Source: Acanthochlamys bracteata
Taxonomy: Eukaryota > Streptophyta > Magnoliopsida > Pandanales > Velloziaceae
Direction of reading: 5' to 3'
Length of the DNA stretch: 64,000 bases
Assembly (NCBI GenBank): GCA_019914995.1
Contig: CM034140.1
Span: 1,054,001 to 1,118,000 of the forward strand
This document shows positions 37,234 through 51,600 of this stretch, one piece after another (the first letter of the stretch is position 1; the number at the start of each line of letters is the position of its first letter). The notes below the pieces were generated by a model. That model worked only from the letters and a program-made list of their open reading frames with translations, was not told the origin of the DNA and did not search any database. A program made the position numbers and the translations under genes.

Positions 37234-38039
37234 TTAGTGCTTCATGCTTTCATCAATCTTCTTGCCAGCCTTGTCGAGGTTCTCTTCAGTTCTACCACGA
37301 GTCTCTTCAGCAGATCCAACAACAGAGTCCTTCACTTTACCAGCAGTTTCCTTCGTTTTCTCCCATGCCCCCTTCACAGTTTCCTTCGCTTTCTCACCCA
37401 TCTCTTGCACAGTCCCGGAAGCACTGCTAGCACCTTCTTTAGTCTTCTCCACTGCTTGGCTACCCATTTCTTTCGTTCTGTCTACGGCTTGTGCTCCCAT
37501 GTCTTTTGCTTTCTCCGTGTTATCCATTGCTGAACCACGAACATCTTCTGTCGCTTCTTTCATTCTATCACCCATTGAGGATGCATTCTCTTTCGTCTTG
37601 TCCATTGCTTCGCCGGCTTTCGATTTCGCTTGTTGAGAAAACTCGTTTGCCTTGTCGCCTGCGGCGGAAGCGTTCTGTTGGGTTTTGTCCCATGCTTTGC
37701 TGCTCTGCTCGTTCACTGTGTCTTTAGCTTGGTTTGCAGCTTCTTGTGTTGTATAAACTGCGTCCGTTGCTTTCTCTTTTGTGTCGTCCATCTGCGCCTG
37801 CAAAAATCTTTCAAACATTAACCAAAGCTTGCCTCATGAAAACATTATATGTCCCCAAATTCAACAATTTCACTGTAAATAGTTAGCTAGCGCACCTGTG
37901 TGGACTTCTGAGCAGCAGGAACAATAACACGTTGAGGTCTAACGACGACAGGCTGGCGAAGAGGAACCGCCGGATTCCGAACAACGGACTTCGCGATGTT
38001 GCCTAAAACTATGCTGCGTCCTCCAAACATGGCCGCCAT
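37234..38039 (-). CDS. Late embryogenesis abundant protein, group 3 (LEA_4)
   Basis: Two exons, 38039-37896 and 37797-37234, give 235 aa. The N-terminal about 45 residues (MAAMFGGRSIVLGNIAKSVV then Arg-rich, few acidic residues) look like an organelle, probably mitochondrial, targeting peptide. From about residue 50 the protein is hydrophilic with imperfect 11-residue repeats of LEA_4 type, such as AGEAMDKTKENA, GAQAVDRTKEMG, GSQAVEKTKEGA and VKGAWEKTKETA, with Ala, Lys, Glu and Thr dominant and no Cys or Trp-rich core. Such proteins are disordered in water, form amphipathic helices on drying and protect membranes and enzymes. Two ABRE-like motifs lie about 180-200 bp upstream, in line with ABA or drought induction. 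Wording resembles ECP63/LEA D-29-like and mitochondrial LEA proteins. Confidence 0.92.
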
Positions 38040-38218
38040 TGATAATACTTCTATTACTTCAAACTGTATCTGTAGAATAACTACTGATCTCCACTGAAAG
38101 TAACTTTGCTTGTTAATTGTTAGAAGAAATATTGTAACTCAGAGCTGAAGCTGATAAATTTGAAGAAGGGTTGTGGGACGATGGATTAAAAAGAGTGCGG
38201 GGAAGAGCTTGGGTTAGA

Positions 38219-38238
38219 GACACGTATTAGAGACACGT
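38219..38238 (-). promoter_or_regulatory. Two ABRE-like ACGTGTC motifs upstream of LEA
   Basis: On the minus strand the heptamer ACGTGTC occurs twice (38225-38219 and 38238-38232), 13 bases apart and about 180-200 bp upstream of the LEA start codon. ABA-response elements share the ACGTG core and act best as pairs. Motif and spacing are seen; activity is inferred. Confidence 0.55.
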
Positions 38239-38239
38239 T

Positions 38240-39238
38240 TTGGGTTGCAGCGAAACAGTTGACGTAGCTCGACCATGTGTCCCATTGAAGCCTTTAATTT
38301 ACCCAAAACGTTATTGCCTTGCTTGAGTTGGCGTTCGATGAAACGAACACCTGGAACGAAACTGGTATTCGCTTACTCTAGAACAAACTCGAGCATATGT
38401 AGTCTACCGTTTCAGTTTAGAAAGTGGTACTAATCCGTTTTGATTTGACCTATACTGAGCGAAAATCACGAGTTTGATCTATAATTTTTTTATTTGATTT
38501 TTTTTAAAATATATTTCAAACGTTCATATTTTTTTTAATTTAAATAATTTCTATATTTTAATTATATAAAAATTCAAATTTTAAAATATTTTTAATTTTT
38601 AGTTTATATTTAAATTTTATAATTTTAATTTTAATTTTAAATATTTTAAAATAATATTAAATTATATTTTATTTTATTTTATAATAAAAAAATTTATTTT
38701 TTATTTTTTATTTTTACGAAACTCAAACGCGCACTTTCGAGCGGACGTTGTGCCCCGTCCCAAAATGAAAATTATCCTCTCGGATCCAATTAGATGGGCT
38801 GTAATTTGACCCATCTACTCAAACATGTTTTTAGAACTCATTTTTAATGGTTTTCAGTGTAGTTCATATCTCATGAGAAGACTTGATCGATGTAGTAGTG
38901 TGTGCTCGCTCAAACACGTTCGAATATGTATTTGACTTGAGAGTTTTTGAGTATGAACTATTCCAAATCCGGTTATATCAAATCTGAATTTGATTTAAAT
39001 AAACCGTTTTCAAATCAAATTATAAATCGGTTCATATATGGCTAGCTCTACTGTTGCAAGCAAAAGTTTTGTAAAGAAACATTTCTAGATTGAGAAGAGA
39101 CTAACAACATGTTCATTATTATGGTTGCAATCATAATAACAAACTCAAAACAGTGGAGCTTGTCCAGCAATAAGTATTGACAAGTAACAGCTTTCATGGT
39201 CGTATAGAAAGAAACATGTTAACGGCGAGAGTAGGAAG
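38240..39238. other. Intergenic region between LEA and GDC-T genes
   Basis: 38470-38720 is a very AT-rich block that ends at ACGAAACTCAAACGCGC, the inverse of MITE-like ends seen elsewhere in the window, so it may be a decayed MITE. No coding sequence is supported. The right end is likely GDC-T 3' UTR. Confidence 0.45.
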
Positions 39239-41741
39239 TTATGAGGGCTTGTAGTATTTGGTAGGCACAAAAGGCATCTTTGTGATAGACCCATCGTAGG
39301 ATTTTCCTCGGACGAGAATCTTCACCTCAGTTCCAGGTTTATGATACCCAGATTTCACGTATCCCATTGCGATGTTCTTCTTTAAGCATGGACTGAAGCC
39401 TCCGCTAGTTACTTCACCGATCTTCTCGCCATCACTCCCCAGAATTTCATTGTGGCTTCGTGCTGGTGGACCTGATGAAAACATACCCACACGTCTGATT
39501 GGTGGTCCCTCTTCAAGTTGCTTTAGAATTTTTTCTGCCCCAAGGAAACCGCCTTCTGCTCTTCGTCTCTTACCAATTGCCCATGAGAGGCCAGCCTCTA
39601 CAGGCGTAATGTGCTGCTCCATGTCATTGCCGTATAGACAAAGACCTGCCTCAAGGCGAAGACTGTCACGAGCACCTAGTCCAGTCAACCTCACCTTGCC
39701 ATCTGATTTCTCTAAGATTGCCTTCGCCAAGTCTACAGCATTTTCAGAGGGAACTGATATCTCAAACCCATCCTCACCTGTGTACCTACATGTTCAAGGA
39801 ATCAAGATAAGGAATGACTAAACAGGGGACTGAATCCTAATTCTTCAAACATTAATCAAATAAGAAATTGGACAAGGCACAAATACAATTGTAATGATCA
39901 ATTTCTAATTAAATTATGAAGCAGAAAACTAATCACAGAATGTACAGCTGATGGCAAGATAGTGCAAGAAAATTTTATTTGCACTTTGCTCTTTACAAGC
40001 TGAAATTTTCAACTGTTTGGCCCTAGTTTTTTAGCCAATAAGACAAATAAAAAATTCCTATAACAAAGTTGTTTAAGTTGGTATTGCTTCAAGCAGATAG
40101 GAATAGAAAATAAAGGAAAACCATTGTTAAAAAAAGAAAGAATGAGATATAATCAAGAAGTGGCCAAATTCTCTTTTGTATCATCATAATGAAAACAACT
40201 GTACATAGAGCTATTGATTTTAAAAGGAATCTTTTCACTCAACTTGAAAATATCTATCTTTACTTTTTCAAGGTCATGAATACAGCAAGTACAACATTAG
40301 AATCATTGACAAATGAGATGCAGTAAATAAAAGCAAAGAGCAAAAGCAGTACACCATCCTTGTTTGACAAGCCTACGCATTTGTTACGTGACGAGGAAGG
40401 ATAACAGTAAGTTGCAATTAGATCAACATACCCAGTTCTTGTGAGGAAGCACTTGGAACCATTGATATCCAATGTTCGGAACTCACCAAAATACATTTTG
40501 CTTAGATCCTCTTTTGTCAACAACTGAAGAACTGATGCAGCAAGAGGTCCCTGAGATCATTCATAAATAGCCTCTGGTCAAATGGATATGATGGGAAGAA
40601 GAAACTGACAAACCTAATAAGATGGCGATAAAAGAACTATAAAAATAAAGTGTAATTGAGACATTACAGAACTAGGTGAATAAATAGAATGATCCGAATT
40701 TGAAATATTCATAGTCTTCATCTTCCACTTTTACTATCATATCTTAGGATCATACAAGGTTGTAATTCAGTTGTTTATGTCAAGATCTACTTCTGTTTGA
40801 TGCAAGAATAGTTTATATGGTTTCTAGTATTTATCCGCCATGCCATATGGTTTCTATGCCTTGGTTTCCGGAGGGAAAAAAACACTTCTATAAGAAACAA
40901 TCTTACAAGCAAGCAAATAAACAACTTCGACCATAATCTCGAGCTAGTACATTTTCATTTCATCGGCGAATGATCTTAATATGTTTCAAACAATTAAAAA
41001 GGTCTGAGTAAATACAAGAAATCAAACATCAAAATTAACCAGATCCATCTGAAAATTTTCGATTCCATCAACTCACCCCAAATCATCACCTACTTCACCA
41101 AACAGAGATCCAAATACATTAGAAAAAAGAGCATGCGCAGTCAAACCATGAGACATCATCCAAATCTGACTCACCTGGAAAGCAAGAAGCGATCTTTCAT
41201 CATGTATGTGCCACCCAACGTCTCCTCCGTTCTTCTTAAATGATTCCATGTGTTCCCCAATATGCGCGAGATCTTTATCCCTACAACCAGCATTAACAAC
41301 AAGGTACAAGTGACCATCTTTCACCTTAGTCACAACAGAATCATCGATAGCTCCACCCTTCTCGTTCGTAAACACCGTCAACGTTCCAGTTCCCGGCTTC
41401 AATCCAGCCACATCAGCAATTACAAGCTTCTCCAAGAAAGCAACAGCGTCTCGGCCGGTGAGACTAAGCCCACACATATGCGAAACATCGAATAATCCAC
41501 CGTTAGATCGACAGTTGATCGTTGAATCCATAATCGAATCCTTGTACTGAATTGGCATGCTCCAGCCGGCGAATGGAACCATTTTAGCTCCATGTTCGAC
41601 ATGGAATTCGTAGAGAGCAGTTCGTTTGAGGTCTGCCTCGGCTGCTGGTGCTGGTGCGGCGGAGAAAAAACGCCTGCCAGCGGCAGCGGTGTTCCGGCGA
41701 GGTAGGCGTTGGCTCAATTGCCATAAACCAACACCTCTCAT
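39239..41741 (-). CDS. GDCST: Aminomethyltransferase, glycine cleavage T protein, mitochondrial
   Basis: Three exons, 41741-41175, 40550-40432 and 39785-39239, give 410 aa, the usual plant length. Residues 1 to about 30 ([20 protein letters not shown], Arg-rich, then RRFFSAAP) form a mitochondrial presequence. The mature enzyme shows [73 protein letters not shown] and [20 protein letters not shown], spanning the folate-binding and C-terminal barrel domains. T protein takes the aminomethyl group from H protein, releases ammonia and makes methylene-tetrahydrofolate in the glycine decarboxylase complex, essential for photorespiration. The gene is head to head with the WRNIP1-like gene; 442 bp separate the start codons, so they may share a promoter region. 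Confidence 0.97.
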
Positions 41742-42183
41742 GTTTTTGCTTCAAAAAAGAAGAAAAAAAAAATCTTAGATTTTCCTTGCTTTGTTCAGTT
41801 GTTGTGCTCTTGATTTAAAAGAGTTGGTAAGATGTTATAGCGGGTGGTGGAGGATTTGGTTTGTTGGATCAAGGCCCAATCGTCAATGGGTGGTAGAGCT
41901 CTCTTGTGGGCCCTTTGAACAAATTTAAATCAAAATTAAAAACTTTATGCCTTCTTATTGGGTTTTATTCGTCTTCGAAAGAGTTTGATTATTTTGCTCG
42001 AAACTCGAAAGAGCAGTACATTTTTTTCCTTCTCTTTTTTTTGTTTGTTTGTATTTCCCGATTTTTTTCGATTATCTGTTATTCCACGTCAACCATGTTG
42101 TTACACGGCTACTGATACCCTGATATTTACCACGCAGCTCATTACTGTGTTTCTCCTGCCTGCAATTCCTTCAATTTCCCGCC

Positions 42184-43719
42184 ATGGAAACCACCATCAG
42201 CAGCAGCACAGATAAAGAAATGGATCAACTCCTTAGCATGGGTTTCTCAGGCGACCTGGCCGCCCGTGCTCTCGCCGCCACCGGCGGTTCCTCCGCCGCT
42301 CTCGCAGCCGACTGGATTCTCAGCAATAACAACAAAGAAACCAAATGCGATTCCCCCACCACCACTCCTCACAGGCGAAGCCTCGACCAATTCTTCATTC
42401 CACACAACAATAACGACGATACCAGCAAAAACAAACGGCCAAAGCTTTCTCTTCGTCCGCTCGCCGAACGAATGCGACCGCCGTCGCTCGCAGACGTGCT
42501 AGGTCAAGACCACATCTTAGCGATCCTTCGCTCCGCCGTGGACTCTGGCAATATTCCTTCTATAATCCTCTGGGGCCCACCGGGATCCGGCAAGACATCT
42601 CTCGCTCGCGCTCTCTCTGCCGAACTCCCTTCGTTCCGTTTCGTCTCCCTCTCCGCCGTCACCGCCGGCGTTAAAGATATCCGCGACGCTGTCGACTCTG
42701 CTCGTCGTAATCGGTCTCGATATCGAACGATTTTGTTCGTCGATGAAGTTCACCGGTTCAGTCGATCGCAATTGGACTCTTTCCTTCCCGCCGTTGAAGA
42801 CGGTTCCGTCGTGCTCATCGGAGCTACAACTGAAAACCCTTCCTTCCATCTAACAACTCCTCTCCTTTCCCGTTCGAGAGTTTTAACACTAAACGCTCTC
42901 AACGCCGATCAGCTTCGTTCTCTTCTCCGCCGCGCCGTTACTGATTCGGACCGTGGCCTTTCTCAATCCATCTCGTTGCCGATCTCTGTCTCTGATGAAA
43001 CACTCGATTTCATCTCTGGTCAATCTGATGGCGATGCTCGTGTTTCACTCAATGCTCTGGAGCTTGCAGCAACACTCGCTGCTACTGCCGCAAATAATAA
43101 TAAGAACACCTCCATTGAAGTCACAGTAGAAGAAGTGAAGGAAGCAATGCAATGCAAGCACTTAGCTTACGACAACGCCGGGGAAGAGCATTACAATCTC
43201 ATCAGCGCGCTCCACAAATCAATGCGCGGCGGAGACGGAGACGCTGCCATCTACTGGCTTGCAAGAATGCTTGAATCCGGTGAACAGCCACTCTACATTG
43301 CCCGGCGATTGGTTCGGTTCGCAAGCGAAGATGTCGGTCTTGCTGACCCCGCCGCGTTGCAGCAGGCCGTCGCATGCTATCAGGCGTGCCACTTCATTGG
43401 AATGCCAGAGTGTGATGTTATTCTCGCCCAATGTGTTGCTTATCTTGCACTAGCGCCGAAATCTGTTGCGGTATATAGAGCTCTAGGTGCGGCAAAGTCA
43501 GCAGTGAGGGAGTCGGCCGGAGGGAATGCAGCTGTGCCGATGCATCTGAGGAATGCGCCAACAAAGCTAATGAAGGATCTTGGCTACGGCAGAAATTACT
43601 TGTACCCGCCGGATTATGATTACAATTGTTCTTCACAGACTTACCTGCCGCTGCCGCTCGTGGGCCGGAAGTTTCTTGATTGGCCACCAACACGAATTCA
43701 TGAGAAGCAGCAGCAGTGA
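42184..43719 (+). CDS. WRNIP1/MgsA-type AAA+ ATPase with N-terminal UBA-like domain
   Basis: A single exon of 511 aa. The N-terminus (about 10-48, MDQLLSMGFSGDLAARALAA) is a UBA-like ubiquitin-binding fold, replacing the zinc finger of animal WRNIP1. A basic linker holds RRSLDQFF (64-71), close to a PCNA-interacting motif. The clamp-loader-like ATPase has LRPLAERMRPPSLADVLGQ, Walker A GPPGSGKT (131-138), Walker B ILFVDEVH (183-190), sensor 1 GATTENPSF (213-221) and the MgsA/WRNIP1 C-terminal tetramer domain (from about 330; ISALHKSMRGGDGDAAIYWL, RRLVRFASEDVGLADP). The family (bacterial RarA, yeast Mgs1) acts at stalled replication forks. Coding GC is higher than its surroundings. The Arabidopsis counterpart is probably At1g24290. 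Ends with a Gln run (EKQQQ). Confidence 0.95.
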   Translation: METTISSSTDKEMDQLLSMGFSGDLAARALAATGGSSAALAADWILSNNNKETKCDSPTTTPHRRSLDQFFIPHNNNDDTSKNKRPKLSLRPLAERMRPPSLADVLGQDHILAILRSAVDSGNIPSIILWGPPGSGKTSLARALSAELPSFRFVSLSAVTAGVKDIRDAVDSARRNRSRYRTILFVDEVHRFSRSQLDSFLPAVEDGSVVLIGATTENPSFHLTTPLLSRSRVLTLNALNADQLRSLLRRAVTDSDRGLSQSISLPISVSDETLDFISGQSDGDARVSLNALELAATLAATAANNNKNTSIEVTVEEVKEAMQCKHLAYDNAGEEHYNLISALHKSMRGGDGDAAIYWLARMLESGEQPLYIARRLVRFASEDVGLADPAALQQAVACYQACHFIGMPECDVILAQCVAYLALAPKSVAVYRALGAAKSAVRESAGGNAAVPMHLRNAPTKLMKDLGYGRNYLYPPDYDYNCSSQTYLPLPLVGRKFLDWPPTRIHEKQQQ

Positions 43720-44165
43720 GCTTGTTGGGTGTTCTCTGAATGTTTTGTGTAACATTATTGCTGGATAACAAGTTATGTATGTATACCAGTAACAGCAGGA
43801 AAGAGAGAAACAAGTTTTGTTGGAATCTAAACCAGTGTCTGCAATAGTTTCTTTTCCTTTAATCATCACGAAGCAAAACTATCACACAAGATATATACAA
43901 ACAACTCCAAAAATTTTCTAGGGAGCATGACAGATATGGAAATTATTACAAGTTGTGAAATTACGACAAACCAATTTTGTAATATATTCTGTAGCTGCCC
44001 GATCAATCAGCCAAGATTCTGCTGTTGCATGCTGATGTGCGGTGCTTCTCAATTTTCAGTCAGGACTCAGGCCTGACCTGAAAATGGAGCAAATTAAAGA
44101 TTATCTCCCATAGTCCGTGGAAAGCGTTACCACGTCCCTTCATAATTTGTTAATGATGCTCGCTT

Positions 44166-45818
44166 TTAACTAATTGGGGCAAGGCCATTCACTTTCATTG
44201 CACAGAAGTATTTGGCTGGCACTCTTGCGCCTGCCTGGTAGCAGAGTTCTACCACTGCAGGTGCATGCCCGTAGAATGCTCGCCCGCTATCTAATAACAC
44301 TGGTGGATCATGAGGTCTTTGATGCCATACCACCTTTGGAGGCACAAGATCATCAACCTCGGCCCTCTTCCATAAGTGGGAACCCTGCCAACTCTCATGC
44401 TTGAAGATTCCACACACTCTAGCTTTGTGTCCTGATGGCCCAACATGTATCTCTGCACAATGCTTGCATACCTTTGCAGGGTACACAAGCAACAACTTCT
44501 GCACTCCCGATCTCAGATTTTCCCAGGCATCTAATGTTCTTTGAGCTATTGAATTAATATCTTCCGGTGAGACTGGTTCTGGCATGCTATATTCTTCTGG
44601 GCATCTGTTTTGATACATTTCCTCTGGGATATTGGCCCCAGCTTGATAGCATAGCTCAACAACAGCTGGAACACGATGAAAATCAAACCTCCTGTCATGC
44701 TTAATGACGCCTTGGAACATGCTTTGGAGGTGGTATGTTTTGACAGGGACCAAGATATCATCCAAGTCGCCTTCAGTCCAGCGGTGGACCTTGTCTTTAA
44801 CAATCCGCTTAAAACCATAGCAGGTTTTTATTTGATGCCCTTTCGCACCAATAGAAACTTCCGGGCAGAACCTGAAGGAAATATCAACATTCAAGAGAAA
44901 AAGAATAAACTTTGACAAATCGTGAGAGAAAATACCTTAAAAAGACAAAGGAAGTTTTTGAAGGCTTCTAACTTAGATGAATAATAATGTTCACACAGTT
45001 AGCAATACAGATATACATGAAACATGTTTCAACAATTAAAATACAATCTTCTTAGTAATAAATAACTGATCACCTCATCACTACGACGCTATGCTAGAAT
45101 TGACAACAATACACAATACGCTCAGAAAGACCCATCTTAAACATGTATGCACACTTTTCCTTTTCTTAGGACAAGTCTGTATTATTTTTTAATCACAGTT
45201 CGCTTTTCTCTACTTTCAGATTTTATGTTGATTTCATTATCCTCTCCTTTCTTAAGCTCTTCAGCCAGGTAAAGCTTATGTGTCTGAGAGGAAAAAAGAA
45301 AGTCCTGTTTAATATACATTACAAGGAAGCCTTAATACTGCTACTAAGTTTATTTGCTGCGCCTACAGCATTTCATTTATCTTGTAGATCCACGAATAGA
45401 AACAAAAAGCTAAATTTGTTTAACGTGTAAGCCAAGAACGTAAAGCAAACTTCACTATATAACCTTTACTTAACACTTGCCAGCTATGTATATCATATGG
45501 TTCTTCAAGAAAAAAAAAAAAAAAAGGATGCAATCAAACAAGCATATTGAGACCTGTAACATCATCTTACTTGCAAGATTTCATTGGGATTACTTTGAGA
45601 AGGAAGGAAACTCCTTCAAACAAGATAGCTCTGGCCCTGAGGACATCATAAGCCACAGGAGTCATTCCCCTTACAGGGTAGTCTCTCGCCCTGTTCTCAA
45701 TTCTTTTAAGAATCATGGGCCGCAACTTCTTCCAATCCATTTTAGAACTGTAGCACCTCATGAGGGAGTGCCGAAAACCTCGATAGATATAACTTTGAAC
45801 TCTGGCAGTAGATGCCAT
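44166..45818 (-). CDS. APO4: APO protein, APO4-like (mitochondrial)
   Basis: Two coding exons, 45818-45571 and 44871-44166, give 317 aa. The ATG at 45818 follows a CTGTAG acceptor; a leader exon ending at GACGAG near 46300 probably joins it. An N-terminal Arg/Ser-rich stretch ([20 protein letters not shown]) suggests organelle import. Two APO motifs with paired Cys and His are visible: [21 protein letters not shown] (split by the intron) and [20 protein letters not shown], each followed by H-rich segments and [16 protein letters not shown] proteins bind organelle intron RNA; APO1/2 act in plastid splicing and PSI build-up, APO3/4 in mitochondria. The short size fits APO4. Family is firm, member less so. 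Confidence 0.88.
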
Positions 45819-47095
45819 GAAACCTACAGAAAAGCTGAGCTGAGACAACGCTGCGGATCTATGATGGAGCACTAAGCTAATCGAAGCAAGCATTAGTAAA
45901 GATAAGCTAACAATAAACACAGATAAAATCAATCAGAAACGTTGGAACTTTGGATTTTAATTGCCATATTTATAATAAAACAACAATGGACTCTTACATC
46001 AAGCTCTAGTACCAATTTCATCTTGGAAAACAAAACTCTGATAATTGTTTAAGATTAACAAAACTAATCAGGATCATTGCCAATAAATTGACTATATACT
46101 ATAAACAACTCTAACTGAAAACAAAAATTCTAAACTAAGTACATCGAGCGCGTTCCTTTCCTTCCACAGTGAATCAAATTCAACAATTCAAGAAACCAGT
46201 GAAGGAATCATTCATTCAATCAATCAGCTAGAGCTCAAAACTCGGATGCCAAATAATTTCACATATTCAAAACAAAAATAAAAGCAATTAAACCAACCTC
46301 GTCGCCGAGTTCGGAAGCTGGCCGGAGATCAGCGCCGCCACTTCTTTGCCGGGTGGGTTGGGGCGGGGATGTGATCGATTTCATTTCACGGCCCGTTCAA
46401 AAACGCCCATTATTGTCCGAGAAAACTAATTAATGGACTTTCATTGTAAATGGGCCTACAACTAAACAAAAATGCGCGGTGCTGCAAAAGCCCGACTTCA
46501 ATCGATCGTACGTTGAAACGAAAACCTCTTCTGTTCTTCATCATGCAAATCTACTCCAAATGAACTGCAGAGATTTGATTGATTTGGTGAGAGCATCCCT
46601 TCAAATCAAGCTTGTGAATGTTTGGTTAATGAGTTTGCAAGCCTGTGAATAATGTTTTTGCATGTAGTTAAATGTCAGAAAAGCATGTCACACCCTTTTG
46701 CAAGTTGCTTCCTCATCTCACTTAGTGGATGTTTTAACAACTTCTTCTGTGCCTTATCCATCATGAATCCTTCATGGACCATCTCGCTTGTATCAATTTC
46801 TTCGTTACAATTATAAACAAAAAGTCTACAGTTTTTCAAGAATTTATCAAGGTCTCATAAGGTTTGTTTTTCGTTTTTTAGGTTTTTTTTGTTGCCCCCA
46901 TAATAATTTACCTTGAGTTGTGTTCATTAAAGTCGATCACAGTACATGGTGGGTTGGTGGTGGTGAGTTTGTTAATAGATCAACATCTAAGAAGCTTCCA
47001 TTTGATTTTGTGAGAGCACATGAATCCCTATAAGTCAATCGAACCGCTGCGTTTTTGTTGGTCATGCGTTTGAGAAAGCTATCGAACGCACTACC
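45819..47095. other. APO4 leader/promoter and promoter of the reductase gene
   Basis: 46300-46380 (minus) contains a GC-richer segment with a GACGAG/GTTGGT donor, the probable APO4 5' UTR exon. From 46400 to 47095 is the upstream region of the plus-strand reductase gene. No further coding frame is supported. Confidence 0.45.
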
Positions 47096-49308
<2,213 letters not shown>

Positions 49309-50990
49309 AATTCTCCCTTCAGGCATTGCAGAAGAATACTTTATCATACTCATCATATGAAACTCTGTGCAATAAAAAGAAAACGTTGCCCATTGTGTTG
49401 AACATGTAATTGTTGTCAAATTTCATTCTGAAATCCTAATGCAAATTTGTGGACTGGGATTTAGATATTCTGAACGATTATCTTTTGTTTTCATGAATAT
49501 TGTTTCTGTATTGCTGCAATATATATACAGATGTTTGCCCGCGGGGCTTGTTTGTTCTTTACAAATGTAACAACAACCAACAGCAGGTAAAAGTTAGTTT
49601 CTAGTTTCTAAAAATCAGTGATCATGAGAACAAAGATGAAGCCCATGGATAGTGGCGGCAGTTCATAAATCTTCAGTCTTTTTTGTTGCTTTTCTTCTTC
49701 TTCTTCTACCCAACAGTTGGTATTTGGTACGTTCCTCTTCTTCAAGGGTGTGAGAAAGAAAATTTTGATGAGAAGTAAAATTTAAAGTGGTAAGTAAAAC
49801 ACTTAAATAATATTTAATTTAAAGTTTTAATGGAAATTGAATTCTAAATGAAAGCAGAAGTGGAGTTCGGAATGATATTGAAATACGTAAAGTGGCCGAA
49901 TTCAAAATCTAAAAAAGTAGAGTTCGGTGTAATTGAAACGCTTCTTTACTGAAATTTTATATTTTGCTTGTTTCTCGACAGATGTTGTGATCTAGGATTT
50001 CAATTGAACCATAACTTTTTTGTCCTGCTAATTACAGTATTCTTCAAAAGAATACTTCTCCCGGCATTTATTCAAATTGGTGTTTATAGGTTCACCATAT
50101 TGGTTTTATAGAGTTAGTAGCAAAATTATAAAGATCGATTGAGGTATTTGTTTGGTTATGTTGGACCTATTGGAAAGATACAACACCGAAAAAATTCATC
50201 AAGATAAAATATTTGAAGGATCCGATCCATACACTAAGAAGCACAATCAAATTTAAAATTTAACCTAATGGATTATGAAAGTCTGTAATATATTAATCTC
50301 ATTTTTATCTAATTTTTATTCAATATAGGATTAATCTACTCACTTTTAATCTCTCTTTCAAGAGTGAGTCATTCATAGCTTTCCTCATTCGAGCATCCTA
50401 TCATGCACCAAATACGTTGATTGTTTAAAATCCCAACCACTTGGCCTTTAGCATCGTTACTGTACACTAAGAGCCAGCTATCAGACTTAATTTGCTCCAA
50501 ATCTTTAATCATTACAGAAGCTCATATAAGTCATACTGCTCTTAATCTGCTCATCGCACTACCAATTAGAACTATAATATGAGTCGGTCGTCTCGCCTTT
50601 GCAAATAACAGCAACCATCAAATCCTAATTTGTTCCGAATATTCGCTCACACTTTACGAAAGTCTATATGAATCATACTACTCCTAACTTATTCACTCAC
50701 TGTCAACCAAAGGTATTACGTGCATCGAGCTCACATTCAAATCATTCGTTTTTAAAAAATATCTGAAGAGTTCGATTTATACACTAAAAATTCAATCTAA
50801 TTCAAAAAATTAAGCCAATAAATTATAAAATTTTCTAATTTATTAGATTACGTCTCATCTTATTGAAATTAATATATTCATTCTTAACCCGACGGGACCT
50901 TCTCAACCGTTTTCTTGTTAAAGCATTACTCGATTAAGCAAGCACCGGAACATAAGATGGAAAAGAAAATGCTCAAGTTGAAGGTTCTAG
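49309..50990. other. Intergenic region after the reductase gene
   Basis: 49309 to about 49560 is probable 3' UTR. From 49.6 to 50.9 kb no coding exon is supported; the sequence is moderately AT-rich and has short partial repeats (AAAATTTAACC/AAATTAAGCC-type pieces near 50250 and 50800, and two CATACT(A)CTC-type pieces), perhaps traces of an old duplication. Nothing firm. Confidence 0.4.
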
Positions 50991-51134
50991 GGTCAGACAA
51001 AATGGTTTGAAGCTTATTTGATCGGAGCTGTAGCGGGAACTATGGGTCTGCTGAAAGGATCAAAGAAGTCCACCGGCGCTGTGGTGAAGGTGAAAACGCC
51101 CTACAGAAAGAGGCGTTCTGATTTTAGTATATAG
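50991..51134 (+). other. Orphan terminal exon, unknown protein
   Basis: A TTCTAG acceptor-like site is followed by 47 open codons and a TAG. The product has a hydrophobic stretch ([16 protein letters not shown]) followed by a very basic tail ([15 protein letters not shown] then [11 protein letters not shown]). Base composition is higher in GC than the neighbours, and codon use looks coding. An internal ATG would give only 30 aa. No upstream exon was found in the 1.7 kb to the left. It may be a transduplicated or relic exon, or a tiny gene. I do not recognise it. Confidence 0.35.
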
Positions 51135-51600
51135 GAAAAGACTAAAAAAGCTCGATAGCAGTAATGTCAATTCAATGTTTATAAATTTGTCTAGTCTTAG
51201 AAATTTATGTATATTGATCTTACAAGAAAAAGAAAAAAAGCTAAAAAGAAATTAATGGTGAGTTGCTTCCAGGTCTTCTCTATTTTACTCGAGAAGGCCA
51301 GGAGTGAGCAAAAAAGAAAATTTTACAAGATTTTTTTCTCACTGTTTTGTGTTGTATTTGTATTTTTAAAATTTCTTGTTCAGGCTAACATTTATAACAA
51401 TATAAGCTTTTGCTGTTCTCTTTTTCACATATACGAAATGAATTTGAAGTTGAAATTTTCTGTCTACACTGCTTTATTGATTTATTTTCTTCTTTACTGC
51501 TGACATTAACATTTACTTAGCCGTGTGATTCGATTTTAGAAGCAAATTGAAAACTTGAAAAAAATAAGTATCAGGTCAAGTTCATAATCTTCAGAGGCAT

